Shown here: positions 43,466-53,687 of the stretch, one piece after another
How the letters are laid out: every line of letters begins with the position of its first letter
Position numbering within the stretch: the stretch's first letter is position 1
DNA from: Lophium mytilinum
Lineage: Eukaryota; Ascomycota; Dothideomycetes; Mytilinidiales; Mytilinidiaceae
Direction: 5' to 3'
Length of the DNA: 64,000 nt
Assembly (NCBI GenBank): GCA_010093605.1
Contig: MU004184.1
Location: 2,327,615-2,391,614, forward strand
The notes under the pieces: generated by a model
Database searches by the model: none
What the model was told of the DNA's origin: nothing
Seen by the model: the letters and a program-made list of their open reading frames with translations, nothing else
Position numbers and translations under genes: made by a program

Positions 43466-45246
43466 ATGGCGTCAAATGCTCCCCACACCGAAGACCATCT
43501 TGATCCGCGATCCTTGTATCGCTTCCAGACAACTCGCGATGTCTGGGCTTTCGAGCTCCTGTCCTGTGAGAAACTAGTCACTAGGCTTGTAAAGGTGCCC
43601 ATCTTATGCGATAGATTGGAAGATAGAGGAGATACCACCCCGGCCACGGCGGAGGAGAAGAGGGAGATAAAGAGGCAACTAGAAGAGTTGTGGGACGAGA
43701 TGGCTGAAGTCGCTCGCTCAGGATCCGTAAGTTAATATCGCGCCATCCATTAAAACTTATTTTTAGCTCTTTTAGGCCCTACTCGAGCATGCGAAGTCGT
43801 TCCTCGATTATCCCTTTAACGGCGTTGATCCTAAAGTGAACCCACTGGGACCGTTCACACAATCCGACCCAGAAATCGCACGCCACACTCCCACCCCGGT
43901 CGCCAGTTATTCTCCCCGATACCCCACAGTAGTTCGAGATCCAAATGGTACCTTCGTCGAGCTACGTTGCTACATGTGCGATGGCAATGCGACAGCCTCC
44001 CGAACCCGCCGTCGCGCGCAGTTTCTCAGAGGCGTGGGCGGGTTTCAGAACCACCTCCACCAAGGCCACAACATTCGGCTGAGCCCACAGATGACCCTGG
44101 TAAAGTGTACCGTAGGCTGGCTTTTACCGAGACAGGTCCAAGCTCTCCATGACGAAACTCCTAACGCTCCTCAAATCGAGAAGGTCGAGTGCCCACCCGC
44201 GTCTAATGCTCACGTCGAGGGTGTTTCCGACCGATTAAGCTCCCCAGTCTCTAGCGAAGTTGTGGATGATGCTGTAAATGGTATCAGTAGTCTTCTAAAG
44301 ACCGGTGGAAAGCGTGGTAGGTCGCAGACTGCTTCTCCCGAAAGCGAACCCGTACGCCAACAGATCACCGAAGCACATCATGTTGATACTGCTCCAACCG
44401 CGGCCGCTACAAGGACACGCCCGCCCGTATTAGGTGGAAGCGCCTCGAGTCCTCTCGTACCCGCCACAACTACCGCAACTACTGGTGCTTCTGCTATTCG
44501 CCCTAGTTCTACCAAAACGAAAACTGCTGCTAAGACAGTACCATCCACGAAGACTCTCTGGAAAGCCAGCGACCACCCGGCGCCGCAACGCTCGCCGATA
44601 GCCCCAGTTTGGTCACCCGTTTCTGTTCCGTCGCCCCTTCGCGTGGATGATAATCCCGAGCTAGACCTTGGCGCTCATGGCCTCGTTCATAACTCCTATA
44701 ATGATGACGAGGACGAGAGTACTCATACTCCCGCAAGCTCTCGTAGAGGTATATTGAAGCGTTCGCTGCGCGCGGAGAGGCCGGGCCCGTCCAAACGAGT
44801 CAAATTCGGGCCTCGTCTTGTAGAGTACGAGCCAGGCTCACCGCCGCCCCAGCACCAAGACCCCCCCCTCAGCGAGCGTGCCAAAATGGAGATGCAGCAC
44901 TGGGCGCCGGTCGTGAAGCTCCATGACGGAACCTACGTGAGCATCCAATGCATGGAATGTTCGAGGGATGAGATCCGGTACATTCCAGCTGGCCTAGAGA
45001 TGTTGCGAAGCCACTGTCGCCGTCGGCATGAAGCCACCAGATGGTGGCTGTCTCGCGCAAATTGGCGAAATGCCCTGATTGACGCCTGCGCGGGCAATGA
45101 GGTCTCGGAGAGAGAGATGCGTTTGATGTGGATGAATGGCCAGGGTCACTATGACGGTATGTAGGCACAGTCAAACGTGCTCTGATAGATTACTAATGTA
45201 CGATACAGACGCGTCCGAGGCTGAGAACTCCGAGGCAGAGGATTAG
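43466..45246 (+). CDS. Finger-family protein D (two finger modules)
   Basis: Exons 43466-43726, 43776-45156 and 45209-45246 give 559 residues. The start MASNAPHTEDHLDP was chosen over an upstream in-frame Met because it begins the conserved-looking helical region and follows an AAAAC context. Exon 1 (87 codons, phase-0 end) has EIKRQLEELWDEMAEVARSG. Fingers: C-x2-C-x24-H-x4-H at ~152 (CYMCDGNA, GFQNHLHQGH) and C-x2-C-x17-H-x4-H at ~479 (CMEC, LRSHCRRRH), the second followed by NWRNALIDACAGNEVS. The linker is Thr/Ala/Pro-rich with PSKRVKFGP before the second module. The last exon adds only an acidic tail (DASEAENSEAED) where gene B continues to a chromodomain. Confidence 0.74.
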
Positions 45247-45428
45247 GGACACGGGGATGAGGATTAGCGGTACGACTGAGGCTGTTTATATGGCTCTCAA
45301 TAGATAACAATGGACTCTCATACTCTGAATGCTTCGCTCCACTTTTGCTCTTTCAACACCACTGCAAGGGGTGGCCCGGGAGCACTTATGCAGCTATCCA
45401 AAAGGTAGCCTAACATCTACAGTGTCGA

Positions 45429-45480
45429 CCTTTGTGATGTGTCCCTAAGTTCGTCCTTTGTGATGTGTCTCTAGATTCGT
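45429..45480 (+). repeat. 26-bp tandem duplication
   Basis: CCTTTGTGATGTGTC plus eleven bases ending TTCGT occurs twice back to back with two mismatches. Confidence 0.7.
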
Positions 45481-46490
45481 TGGAAAGGAGCCTCTATATG
45501 GTAATATATAGAGAGTTTCAGCAAACTCCCGGGCACGTAGGTAAGAACGGTAGCAATAAAACGAAACAGAGAGGCTACCGCGTACAGCTTAAGGTAGGGC
45601 TATACGTACGGCCTCACGTAGAGTCTCTCCTATGCGGCCTTTCTTATACGGCCTTGAGGCCCCGCCAGCTCAGAATGCAGCTCGCGAGGCAGCGCGCAAG
45701 GCCACTGATACGGCAATACGTACGGCCTCGCATATGGCATCACGTACAGCTATATATAGCAACATGTAAAGCGTTACCTACGGCCATCAAGAACAGAAAG
45801 GATAGACGCTCGGATAGATGTGGAGGTGAATCTTTGGAGGAAAATTCTAACTCCTTCGAGCTAATTGGAAGGGGTCGTGTACGTGGGCTAAAACGGGGTG
45901 CATGGCAAGTGTTCCCCATTCTCAAAGTCAATAATAAAGCTAATGCTTAGACTGACGAAGCTTCATTCCTAGTCGGAAAACTCGCCGGGGAACCTAGGAC
46001 CATGCGTTCCACTGAATGAGTCTCGTTACGCTGTACGAATATCGTGTAAGTTGAGACTCTTTTGGTGTTTCGGGAAAGACACGAAAGGCTACGGAGCCAT
46101 GTTCGAGTAAAGACTTCTTAGCCACACGGCGTAGTTTGCCCAATACCGGCACTACTACCTGCTGTCCCTTCGCCATGAAAGATGTGGCTATAGGTGGTGG
46201 ATCAGCCTATAGTGAAGTGTGTTTTGGCGTAATGATGGCTTTTTAGTTTCCTACATATAGATAGAGGCCGTAAGCTGAAAAGCTATCGAAGCAATGTACC
46301 CGGGCTGACTAAAGTCGCGGGCAGTAAACGAGCAAGGAGGAGATAGTGGGATTAATCCTTGGAATGTGGACTAAGAATCGTAGTTTTGTAGACACTTGGC
46401 GGAGAAGACAAGGGAACAAAGACCTGGAAATAGAAGGCCATAAGGTGTGTAGGTAGTGAAACGGGGGTTCCAAGGGTATAAAATAGTTAT
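45481..46490. other. Repeat-tinged intergenic, no convincing gene
   Basis: Between 45550 and 45790 the words TACGGCC, CGTACGG and ACGTACAG recur irregularly, which opens a long frame (45465-45950) with a peculiar Arg/Leu/Tyr composition. A minus-strand frame at 46176-45994 (MAKGQQVVVPVLGKLRRVAK) looks more protein-like but is not recognised. Neither is called a gene. Confidence 0.4.
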
Positions 46491-46499
46491 ATTGCTTGG

Positions 46500-46715
46500 C
46501 GACTTCAAAATCTTCGGGCTCTGGTACAACGTTCAGTTGATCTTTAAGCCTACCCCAGTGGTCGAGTTAGCGCTGTTAAAGCTCCTTCGGGGGTGAGGTT
46601 TCAACGTCAAACATTGACTCTTCTGTACCACTGGGTGGGTTGACGGATCAGTTGTCCTTACTATCAGTCTTCGAATACCTTTTTTGCTTTTGCTTTCTTA
46701 TTTTTTTGGGCATGC
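46500..46715 (+). mobile_element. Possible tRNA-derived pol III element
   Basis: CCAGTGGTCGAGTTAGCG resembles a Leu/Ser-tRNA A box and GGTTTCAACGTC a weak B box ~40 bp later. The segment ends in CTTCGAATACC followed by TTTTTTGCTTTTGCTTTC, similar to the tail of the element at 25040-25445. Only one copy is visible, so its ends are approximate. Confidence 0.3.
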
Positions 46716-47497
46716 CCACATGACCATCACTTGACCTTGTGTATGTATCTCGATAAATATTGTAACCCAGCACCTATGCCGTCTTTCAGGGCTCTTTAAT
46801 CCTCGATAATTCTACTCCTGACAATCACTCAAAGAAGTACCGTACCACCGTGCAATCTTGATCAATCAGTTGACAATGCTAGCATCATCGAGAATTGTGA
46901 AATAATGTGCTCAAATCTCGCCAGACTAAATACATACCTATCTTTGTCCATCTCAGACAGCGACAAATCCTTCCTTCTACGGGCGTTCTCGAAACAGTCC
47001 AGAATAAGAAGAAACTACGTCACCATCCATGCGGTATATGAATTAAACCTCTCAATCTGTTCTCAGTGGGGCGGCGAGATAATGGACCGCGTCCCCACCC
47101 AAACTATATATATATATATATGAGTCACGTGGACCCGCAACCACGGAACCGTGATGATCCACCCACGTTTGGGAAAGAGGAGACTTCAGGAACCATGATT
47201 CGAGTTAGAGCGGACCATGAGTGTATAAAATCTCGACAGGCCTTACGTTTCTTCCCGCACATCTTTCAGAACTATTTCTTCTGCTTAGACCACGCTTTTA
47301 CTCTTGCGTTTTACAACCGCCCCAAAAGCATTCGCCTTCTTAAAGGCCCCGTCTGTCGCTTTACTTATCGCTTTACTTGATACAGAATCGGCTCCTGGTG
47401 CTTTCTGCTTCTTTTCCCACTCAAGTAGTTACGCTCGCTACACCCTGCCTCGCGTCGTCTTGAATATCTTTCAAAAAAGTGCAAGTCCATCGTCCCG
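46716..47497. other. Upstream region of the coiled-coil gene
   Basis: No gene is supported. A run of (TA)8-type sequence at ~47104-47121 is a possible core-promoter or microsatellite element. Confidence 0.4.
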
Positions 47498-50400
47498 ATG
47501 GATCACCAGTCATCAACACCCGAGCATGCACCCCAAGAGGCACGACTTGTGGAAAATGCATCCCAAGCACCCCAGTTGGCTTCAGCAGTCGCCTCGCTCG
47601 ACGTGCCAACAGTCACGAACCCATACATCGGACCACCACCCACGAACCCATACATCGGACCACCAGCCACGAACCCAGCCATCGCAGCACCAGACGCAAA
47701 CTCATCGAATTCCAACCCAAACCCCGAACCTATAGCGCTTGTTGAACCAGTCCAATATATTAAAGGAGCCGAAGCCCCGATGACTCGGGGCGAAGAAAAG
47801 AATGGAGATACGCGCATTGAGAAGGAAAAGGAAAAGGCCGCGACGTACGAACTAGCGCACGTACGCAAAGATGAAGAAGCCGCCCAGAGCGTTGCCGAAC
47901 CCAAGCAGCAGATTCCAAAGATGGACGATGGATACTACGGAGTGAACCAGTTCTATAATGAGGCTAGGTGGTCAGAGGCGGAACTGGGGCCTCAGCCATG
48001 GAACAAAACGGCAGAATTTCCCAGTCGTGCCCTTTCACTTCGTGATGCGATGCCCGACCACACTCGTCTAGAGGAAGAGACCATGGAAGCGCGGCGCGAG
48101 AGCGACGTCGCCTTATCGCCCCCGATCGCTCGCACGCCAGAGGTCCCGCCGCCGATTGCTCGCACGCCAGAAGTATCGTTGCCGATTGCTCGCACACCAG
48201 AGGTACCGCCGCCGACTGAGAATGCCGCAGCAAACATGGACTTTGAACCTACGAGTAGTGAAGATCCCCCTCCTAACACTTCAACGACAACTCCGGAGAC
48301 TCTCGACTCCGAGGACCCTGTCGACCCCGAGATTCTCCGCAAACGTTCGTTGCTCGTCCCGTACCCTGGCGAGCCCACTCCTCTCGTGACACCGATATAC
48401 ATCCAGGGCCTAACTTCCATAGCCAGGAAGGAGAAGGACACGTTGGAGAAAATGGTAGCGGCTGAATGGGAAGCGCTGCAACGGAGCACGAAAGGTTCGG
48501 ATGGGGAAGCTAAAGCCGTGAAGCAGCTTGCGACATGGTCGCGGACCTTGACTCTTAACGAGGAACGAGAGAACCGTTCTCCGGCGAAGACGGCGGCAAA
48601 GACGCCCAAGGAGGACGATGCGAAAGGGGAGGCGGCCAAAAAAGAGGAAAAGGCGCATCGTTTTTCAGCCGGTCTCGCTTATGCGGAGATGCCCCATATG
48701 CCCCAGGAGCTCCAAGGACTGATCAAACCCATGGATATCATGAAAATTGCCAGTCTTGCGGAAGACAAGAAGGAGGGACACAAAAAGGTTGTCGCTGAGC
48801 AGTGGTATTGCCTCGCAGCCTACCCAAAAGACTCCCCGGAATACATCTTAGCTCACGAAACGCTCACCAAATGTACAAAAGTCTTTGCACAATTGTACCA
48901 AGAGGGGATGCAGCAGAACACTATCCAGGAAGCATCGAAGGCTCCACAGGAATTGACCTTGATTCCAACTGGTCAGTCTAGCACAGATGCGAACAGTGCA
49001 ACAGACCTCAGCATCTACGGCGTCATCCGACCCGAAGAAATCCTTAACCTCCCACTTTCCGATGCAACAAAGGGCCACTACCATGCCAAGGCTTCCACTC
49101 TCTGGAACACGCTCCAGACTGCTCAGAAAGACACGCGGACGTTTGAGCTGGCCTACAAGAATTATGCCCAACTGTCGTGGAAAGTTAGGCAAATCGCGCG
49201 CGAGCGTCAAGTCCAGCCGCCGGCACCGCAGCCTATTCAAGACGAGCAGGAAACACAGGGAGCAGCCGGGTTTCCGGCATTCCAAGGGGCTTATAGAGCA
49301 TATCCATCAGTGGAACCTTGGAATAATAATTATTTGCCTGTTCCGTCAGCAATGTCGTCGCTTCAGCCTTTCCAGACAGGCACCTGGACTGGGTTCAACA
49401 AGAAGACTCAGAATCTGAATCAGGCTACCGCGATGGACTATTTCGGCGCATCGTATCCAGCATACAATCAGGCCAGTTCTTACCCGGCCGCTACGGCCAG
49501 CTCTTACCAACCCGGCGGCCTTGTGGCGTGTTCGTGCCCGCAGTGCACTGCACAGCAACTGCCGACGTATCAGAACACTCTTACCGCATCCACGACATTC
49601 CCAGTTGCTATCGGGATGCCGGCTATCGCGCAGAATGGGATTCCGCAGCAGGTGCAGGCGATGAGCGCGTCCCAGCCTGTTGCAGCGCCTGCACCCGCAG
49701 CAGAACCTAAGCAGGAGATGAGCCCTGGCCAGGAGTTGATGGTGGGGGCGGAGCAAACCACTACCCGGGAGTCCGAAACGGATGAGAAGTCGACCACCAC
49801 CCAGGACACCGAGGCGAAATTTGCCAAAGACGTCGCCACCATCCTCAGCCGCTACCCGGAACCCAAAGACCTAGCGGAGCTTCTCGTCAGGTCAGAGAAT
49901 GACTTTCACTCTTTCAAGAAAGATAGCGTGAAAGCCTGCACTACCCTCACTGGGCTCTTGCAGGCGAAGGACAAAGTAATCGAGGCACTCAAAGCCCAAG
50001 AGACTGATTCGGTATCGGCCGATTACCTGGAAACCGAGCGCGAGCTTGCTAACGCTAGGAAGAATATGCAAGAATTGCAGGCTGATGTTCATCGCGTGCG
50101 TGAGGCTAAAGAAATCTTCCGGACTCGGTTCAAGGAGTGGCAAACGAAGCTAGAGAGCGCCGAACCCGCGGATAACGAGCCGGACCCCAAAGATGCCGGA
50201 GAAGAAGAACGCATGGACGACCAAGAGCGTGCGCAAGATCCACAAGACTTCCCCTTCCTATTGAAGACGGAGAACGAGAGCCAATGTGAGGAGATCGCCG
50301 ACCTGCGTTCTGCAAACGAAGCGCTTGAAGCCGCGGCACGGAAAGTTTCCTCGGGATGCGAGAACTGCGTAAGATCCGCCGCCGAGCGTGAAACCGACCG

Positions 50401-52378
50401 CGAAAAGCTGAAGACCATGGGAGTTAAGAGCGCGGCATTGGAGAAGGAGATGGAGGTCGCATCCGAGAAATACAAGTTGTATAAACATCACTATGTCTCG
50501 CTCAGGCTCCGCTGTATCGCAGCCGCCAAGGACACCAAGGCTAGTAAGATATTGGCGGGCGAGAACGAGCAGCTCAAGAAAGCTCTCAAAGAAGGGGGCA
50601 TAGCATACGATAGCCTTTCCGAACAGTTGGCCGAATTGAAGACTGTCCAGACCGACTTGGAGGAGTTGAGAAAATCCTACGACAAGACGTTTGTCGAGTT
50701 GAAGACCACCCAAACGGCTTTAGACGAGCTAAAGAAAGCGTCCGCCCAAGCGACGATCGATTTGGATTCCGCCCGTAGGGAAGCCGGAAGACTTCAGGTT
50801 GCTCATGAAGAGGGTCAAGCTAAGCTGGCGTTCTTAGAGACTGAGGGTGAACGTACTCGGGAGAAGTTGCGCCAAGAACAAAGCAGGTTGGCCGCGATTG
50901 AGACAGAGAGACGCAAGCTTGTGGATGAGCTCAAAGAACTAAGCGACGATTCCGACAATCTCACAGCCGACCTGGACCTGGCCAACGAGCGATTTTTGCA
51001 GCAAGGGAGCAATCTCAACGCCGTTGTCTATCACAACGCTAGACTGGCCGACGCGAAGAATGAGCTGGAGACACGTTTCAACAAGGTCAAGATGGAGCTG
51101 GAATCAGCATATTCGCAGCTTGCCCAGCAAAAAGACTGTCTGGACTTGACCGAGAAGGAGAAGCAGGATCTTGCGGCCGAGAATGAGCAACTGACAGCCA
51201 ATACCATCAACCTAGAGAAACAGCTTCACGAACAAGGAGCCAAGATATCTTCCATCCTGAGTAGAAATGATGTCTTGAGCGCCGAGAAATCACAGCTCAG
51301 CAACGATCTCATGGTCATGAGTGCCAAGTACAAGGAAGTCGGTGAGAAGGTTTGCTACCACCAAGACAAACTCACCTTATCGGAGCAGAAGAACGCCGAG
51401 AACGATCAGCTTATCAAGCACCTCGCCATGGAACGCGAGCATAGCGCGAGGGAGGTCGACAACTTGAGCATGCATGTTGGAGTGGCCGAGAAAGCGATTG
51501 GCCGGCTTGAGACCGAGAATGAGCAACTTCGAGACGACCATGAACTCCTCCAGGTCGAGTACAAGAGACAGAGCGAAACCATGCAAAATCAAGCCAACTG
51601 TATAACCCAACAGGCGGGTGTTATTCAAAAGCAAAAGGAATTTCGGCAGCAGAGCGAAGACCAACTCGAGAGCTTCCAGCGTATGAGCGATCAGGTTTCC
51701 AAGCTCGACAAGACGATCCTGGACCTGGTGGCCGAGAATAAGAATTTAAACGACAAATACAAGGACGCGTGCGAACGCTTCACTGCGAATTGCCAAGAGA
51801 AAGCGAATCAGATAGCCGAAGTCGCGAGATACAGAGATCTTTTGGCGGTTGAACTTGAAGAACTTGAAGCTAAATTGGCAGATGAGATCTCTTCGAGACA
51901 CTTGGCGGAATCCGAGTTCACGAGGGTGCTTGGCGCTTTAGACGATGAGCACCAGAAAAACCACGCGCTGGAGGTTCTGATCGAATCTCTCCAAACTTCG
52001 CTAGATGGCTCGGCGGAGAACAGTCAAAAGGCTGAATCTTGCGATGAGGCTGCTGAGATTGACGACGAGGCTGCTGAAATAGAGGCCGAGGCCGCCGAGG
52101 TCGAGGATGAGGTCTCCGAGGTCGAGGTCTCCGAGGTCGAGGATGAGGCCGCCGAGGAAGAGGATGAGGCCGCCGAGGAAGAGGATGAGGCCGCCGAGGA
52201 AGAGGATGAGGCCGCCGAGGAAGAGGATGAGGCCGCCGAGGAAGAGGATGAGGTTTCCGAGGTCGAGGATGAGGTCTCCGAGGTCGAGGATGAGGTCTCC
52301 GAGGTCGAGGATGAAGATTGGGTGCAGCTCTCAGCGGAAGATCAGCAGCATCCGGTGTACACTGACTGGCGTCCCTAG
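47498..52378 (+). CDS. Large coiled-coil protein with three helical W-modules and an acidic repeat tail
   Basis: One uninterrupted exon encodes 1,626 residues. The N-terminus has short tandem repeats (TNPYIGPP, then IARTPEV three times around residues 208-240). Three similar ~60-residue modules follow at ~303, ~406 and ~506. Their common pattern is G-[LV]-I-[KR]-P-x-[DE]-I-[LM], later K-x-H-x-K-x(5)-W, then a helix. Residues ~830-1510 form a long coiled coil with many ENEQL-type heptads. The last ~100 residues are Glu/Asp repeats (DEAAEEE and DEVSEVE). No motor, ATPase or membrane segment is seen. The design suggests a scaffold or tether. The family is unknown and the lack of introns in 4.9 kb is notable beside its neighbours. 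Confidence 0.82.
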   Translation: MDHQSSTPEHAPQEARLVENASQAPQLASAVASLDVPTVTNPYIGPPPTNPYIGPPATNPAIAAPDANSSNSNPNPEPIALVEPVQYIKGAEAPMTRGEEKNGDTRIEKEKEKAATYELAHVRKDEEAAQSVAEPKQQIPKMDDGYYGVNQFYNEARWSEAELGPQPWNKTAEFPSRALSLRDAMPDHTRLEEETMEARRESDVALSPPIARTPEVPPPIARTPEVSLPIARTPEVPPPTENAAANMDFEPTSSEDPPPNTSTTTPETLDSEDPVDPEILRKRSLLVPYPGEPTPLVTPIYIQGLTSIARKEKDTLEKMVAAEWEALQRSTKGSDGEAKAVKQLATWSRTLTLNEERENRSPAKTAAKTPKEDDAKGEAAKKEEKAHRFSAGLAYAEMPHMPQELQGLIKPMDIMKIASLAEDKKEGHKKVVAEQWYCLAAYPKDSPEYILAHETLTKCTKVFAQLYQEGMQQNTIQEASKAPQELTLIPTGQSSTDANSATDLSIYGVIRPEEILNLPLSDATKGHYHAKASTLWNTLQTAQKDTRTFELAYKNYAQLSWKVRQIARERQVQPPAPQPIQDEQETQGAAGFPAFQGAYRAYPSVEPWNNNYLPVPSAMSSLQPFQTGTWTGFNKKTQNLNQATAMDYFGASYPAYNQASSYPAATASSYQPGGLVACSCPQCTAQQLPTYQNTLTASTTFPVAIGMPAIAQNGIPQQVQAMSASQPVAAPAPAAEPKQEMSPGQELMVGAEQTTTRESETDEKSTTTQDTEAKFAKDVATILSRYPEPKDLAELLVRSENDFHSFKKDSVKACTTLTGLLQAKDKVIEALKAQETDSVSADYLETERELANARKNMQELQADVHRVREAKEIFRTRFKEWQTKLESAEPADNEPDPKDAGEEERMDDQERAQDPQDFPFLLKTENESQCEEIADLRSANEALEAAARKVSSGCENCVRSAAERETDREKLKTMGVKSAALEKEMEVASEKYKLYKHHYVSLRLRCIAAAKDTKASKILAGENEQLKKALKEGGIAYDSLSEQLAELKTVQTDLEELRKSYDKTFVELKTTQTALDELKKASAQATIDLDSARREAGRLQVAHEEGQAKLAFLETEGERTREKLRQEQSRLAAIETERRKLVDELKELSDDSDNLTADLDLANERFLQQGSNLNAVVYHNARLADAKNELETRFNKVKMELESAYSQLAQQKDCLDLTEKEKQDLAAENEQLTANTINLEKQLHEQGAKISSILSRNDVLSAEKSQLSNDLMVMSAKYKEVGEKVCYHQDKLTLSEQKNAENDQLIKHLAMEREHSAREVDNLSMHVGVAEKAIGRLETENEQLRDDHELLQVEYKRQSETMQNQANCITQQAGVIQKQKEFRQQSEDQLESFQRMSDQVSKLDKTILDLVAENKNLNDKYKDACERFTANCQEKANQIAEVARYRDLLAVELEELEAKLADEISSRHLAESEFTRVLGALDDEHQKNHALEVLIESLQTSLDGSAENSQKAESCDEAAEIDDEAAEIEAEAAEVEDEVSEVEVSEVEDEAAEEEDEAAEEEDEAAEEEDEAAEEEDEAAEEEDEVSEVEDEVSEVEDEVSEVEDEDWVQLSAEDQQHPVYTDWRP
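52075..52320 (+). repeat. Coding minisatellite, 21-bp units
   Basis: Five near-identical copies of GATGAGGCCGCCGAGGAAGAG run from ~52143 to ~52247. They are flanked by related 21-bp GAGGATGAGGTCTCCGAGGTC units on both sides. The unit is three-fold in length, so copy changes keep the frame. Confidence 0.8.
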
Positions 52379-52866
52379 TGGAGTAGAACGAAACAGAATT
52401 TGGATGCGTTTGTTGGTTTGTTCGTGAATTTTAGGGATAGATTGGAAGAGAGTGGCAAGTAGAGAGAGGGTTAATAGTAGTTTGATAGAGATCTTGTAGT
52501 TTTATAATAGAAATCCTACCATTAATATCTGGTGTCCGTGACTGAGAAGATGATGCGCTGAGAAGGCTGACTTAAGTGATACGAGGATAGTGAAATATAG
52601 ACCGAAACTCATTGAGAAGATCGAAATGCCGTTTTTATTTTCGCGTACATCCATATGATTTTATATGCCGTTGGAGTCTAACACGTACCTCGTGACCATT
52701 CTCGTGCCTGATTTCGAAGATGATCCAGGCCTTTGCGCATCCCAGTCGCACTTCTAATATTCGTATGTATGCGTCGGGATGGAAATGCTCCGCACAACAG
52801 TCTTAGGCCTCCGCCAGCCCAAACAGGCTTCCCCTTATATCCATGAGATACACATCCTCTTCACTC
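52379..52866. other. Intergenic between convergent genes, nothing seen
   Basis: The 488 bp hold the 3' ends of the coiled-coil and ILM1 genes. No separate feature is supported. Confidence 0.5.
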
Positions 52867-53485
52867 CTAGCTCGAAAAGTTCTCCGCCTCCTTCTTCCTC
52901 TTCTCAATCAACTCCATCCCCTTCTGTCTTCGCTCATCCCTCAAACTTATAAACACCCAAAACCAAACACTCAACTCCACAAAGCCCCATGTGAATACTA
53001 TCGCGTTCTTCAGGTGATCCCCAACGCCACCCCTATAGTTTTTGGGCGCCAGTATCCCCCCTTCCTTAAATATATATGTGTACCCAGTGATGCCGAACAG
53101 GAAGAGGAGACGAACGGGCACTTGCGTCCCCCAGTAGATACGCGCATACTCATCGGGTAAGGAGACGGCGGTGAGATCGGAGATGCCGAGGAAAGCAAGG
53201 ATGATGGCGAGGAAGGCGGTGACGGCGTTGGGGGTAGTGAAGCCGGGGGGGATGTCCTGGAAGGTTGGAGGTCAGTGTTATTGGAGATCTCGTTGTTAAG
53301 AGAAGAAACCGGACGAGGAGACATATAAGCGGTGCATGGTAACGTACAAGGCGCATCGACTGTCCTAACAGGAAGACGATATTTTGATCCGCAATGGTTT
53401 TTGGGGAGGTTAAGAAGAAGTAAGCGAGTGTGATGTGGAAGAGGGCTAAGCAGCGGATTATGGTGAAGGCGGAGACGAGAGCCAT
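52867..53485 (-). CDS. ILM1: ILM1 family ER membrane protein
   Basis: Exons 53485-53348 and 53256-52867 (intron 91 nt) give 175 residues. The start MALVSAFTIIRCLALFHITL and the following AYFFLTSPKTIADQNIVFLL are the Ilm1 hallmark. Further matches are FLGISDLTAVSLP, YWGTQVPVRLLFLFGITGY and a final membrane segment (FVELSVWFWVFISLRDERR) before a basic tail. Four hydrophobic segments fit the family. Yeast Ilm1 is an ER membrane protein whose loss raises mitochondrial DNA loss; the molecular role is unknown. The open frame extends upstream of 53485, but this ATG matches the family start. Divergent from the dipeptidase gene. Confidence 0.88.
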
Positions 53486-53687
53486 GGTTGCGCCAATTGA
53501 AAGTGTGGACCTTGGGAGAGATTTGAGGTTCATGAGATGATCTTGGTGTTGAGGTTTGGGCACCGGAGTTTGGCGGAATTTTGGAGGCTTGGCGCCAGTT
53601 ACTAATCGGGATCCTCGACGACATCCCGTTTCTCTGCTATACTTTCTTTTTTCACAATCCGCTTCAAAATTGATCTTTGTAGCTATC
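53486..53687. promoter_or_regulatory. Short divergent promoter ILM1 / dipeptidase
   Basis: Only 202 bp separate the two start codons, so both promoters and 5' UTRs must share it. No named element is visible. Confidence 0.5.

Noticed and set aside
45465-45950. 161-codon frame as a gene
   Set aside because: It is held open by recurring TACGGCC-like words. Composition is abnormal and there is no supporting splice or motif evidence.
47500-52430. Many long frames on the opposite strand and other registers of the coiled-coil gene
   Set aside because: They arise from the biased codon use and repeats of the 1,626-residue frame and have no protein-like composition of their own.
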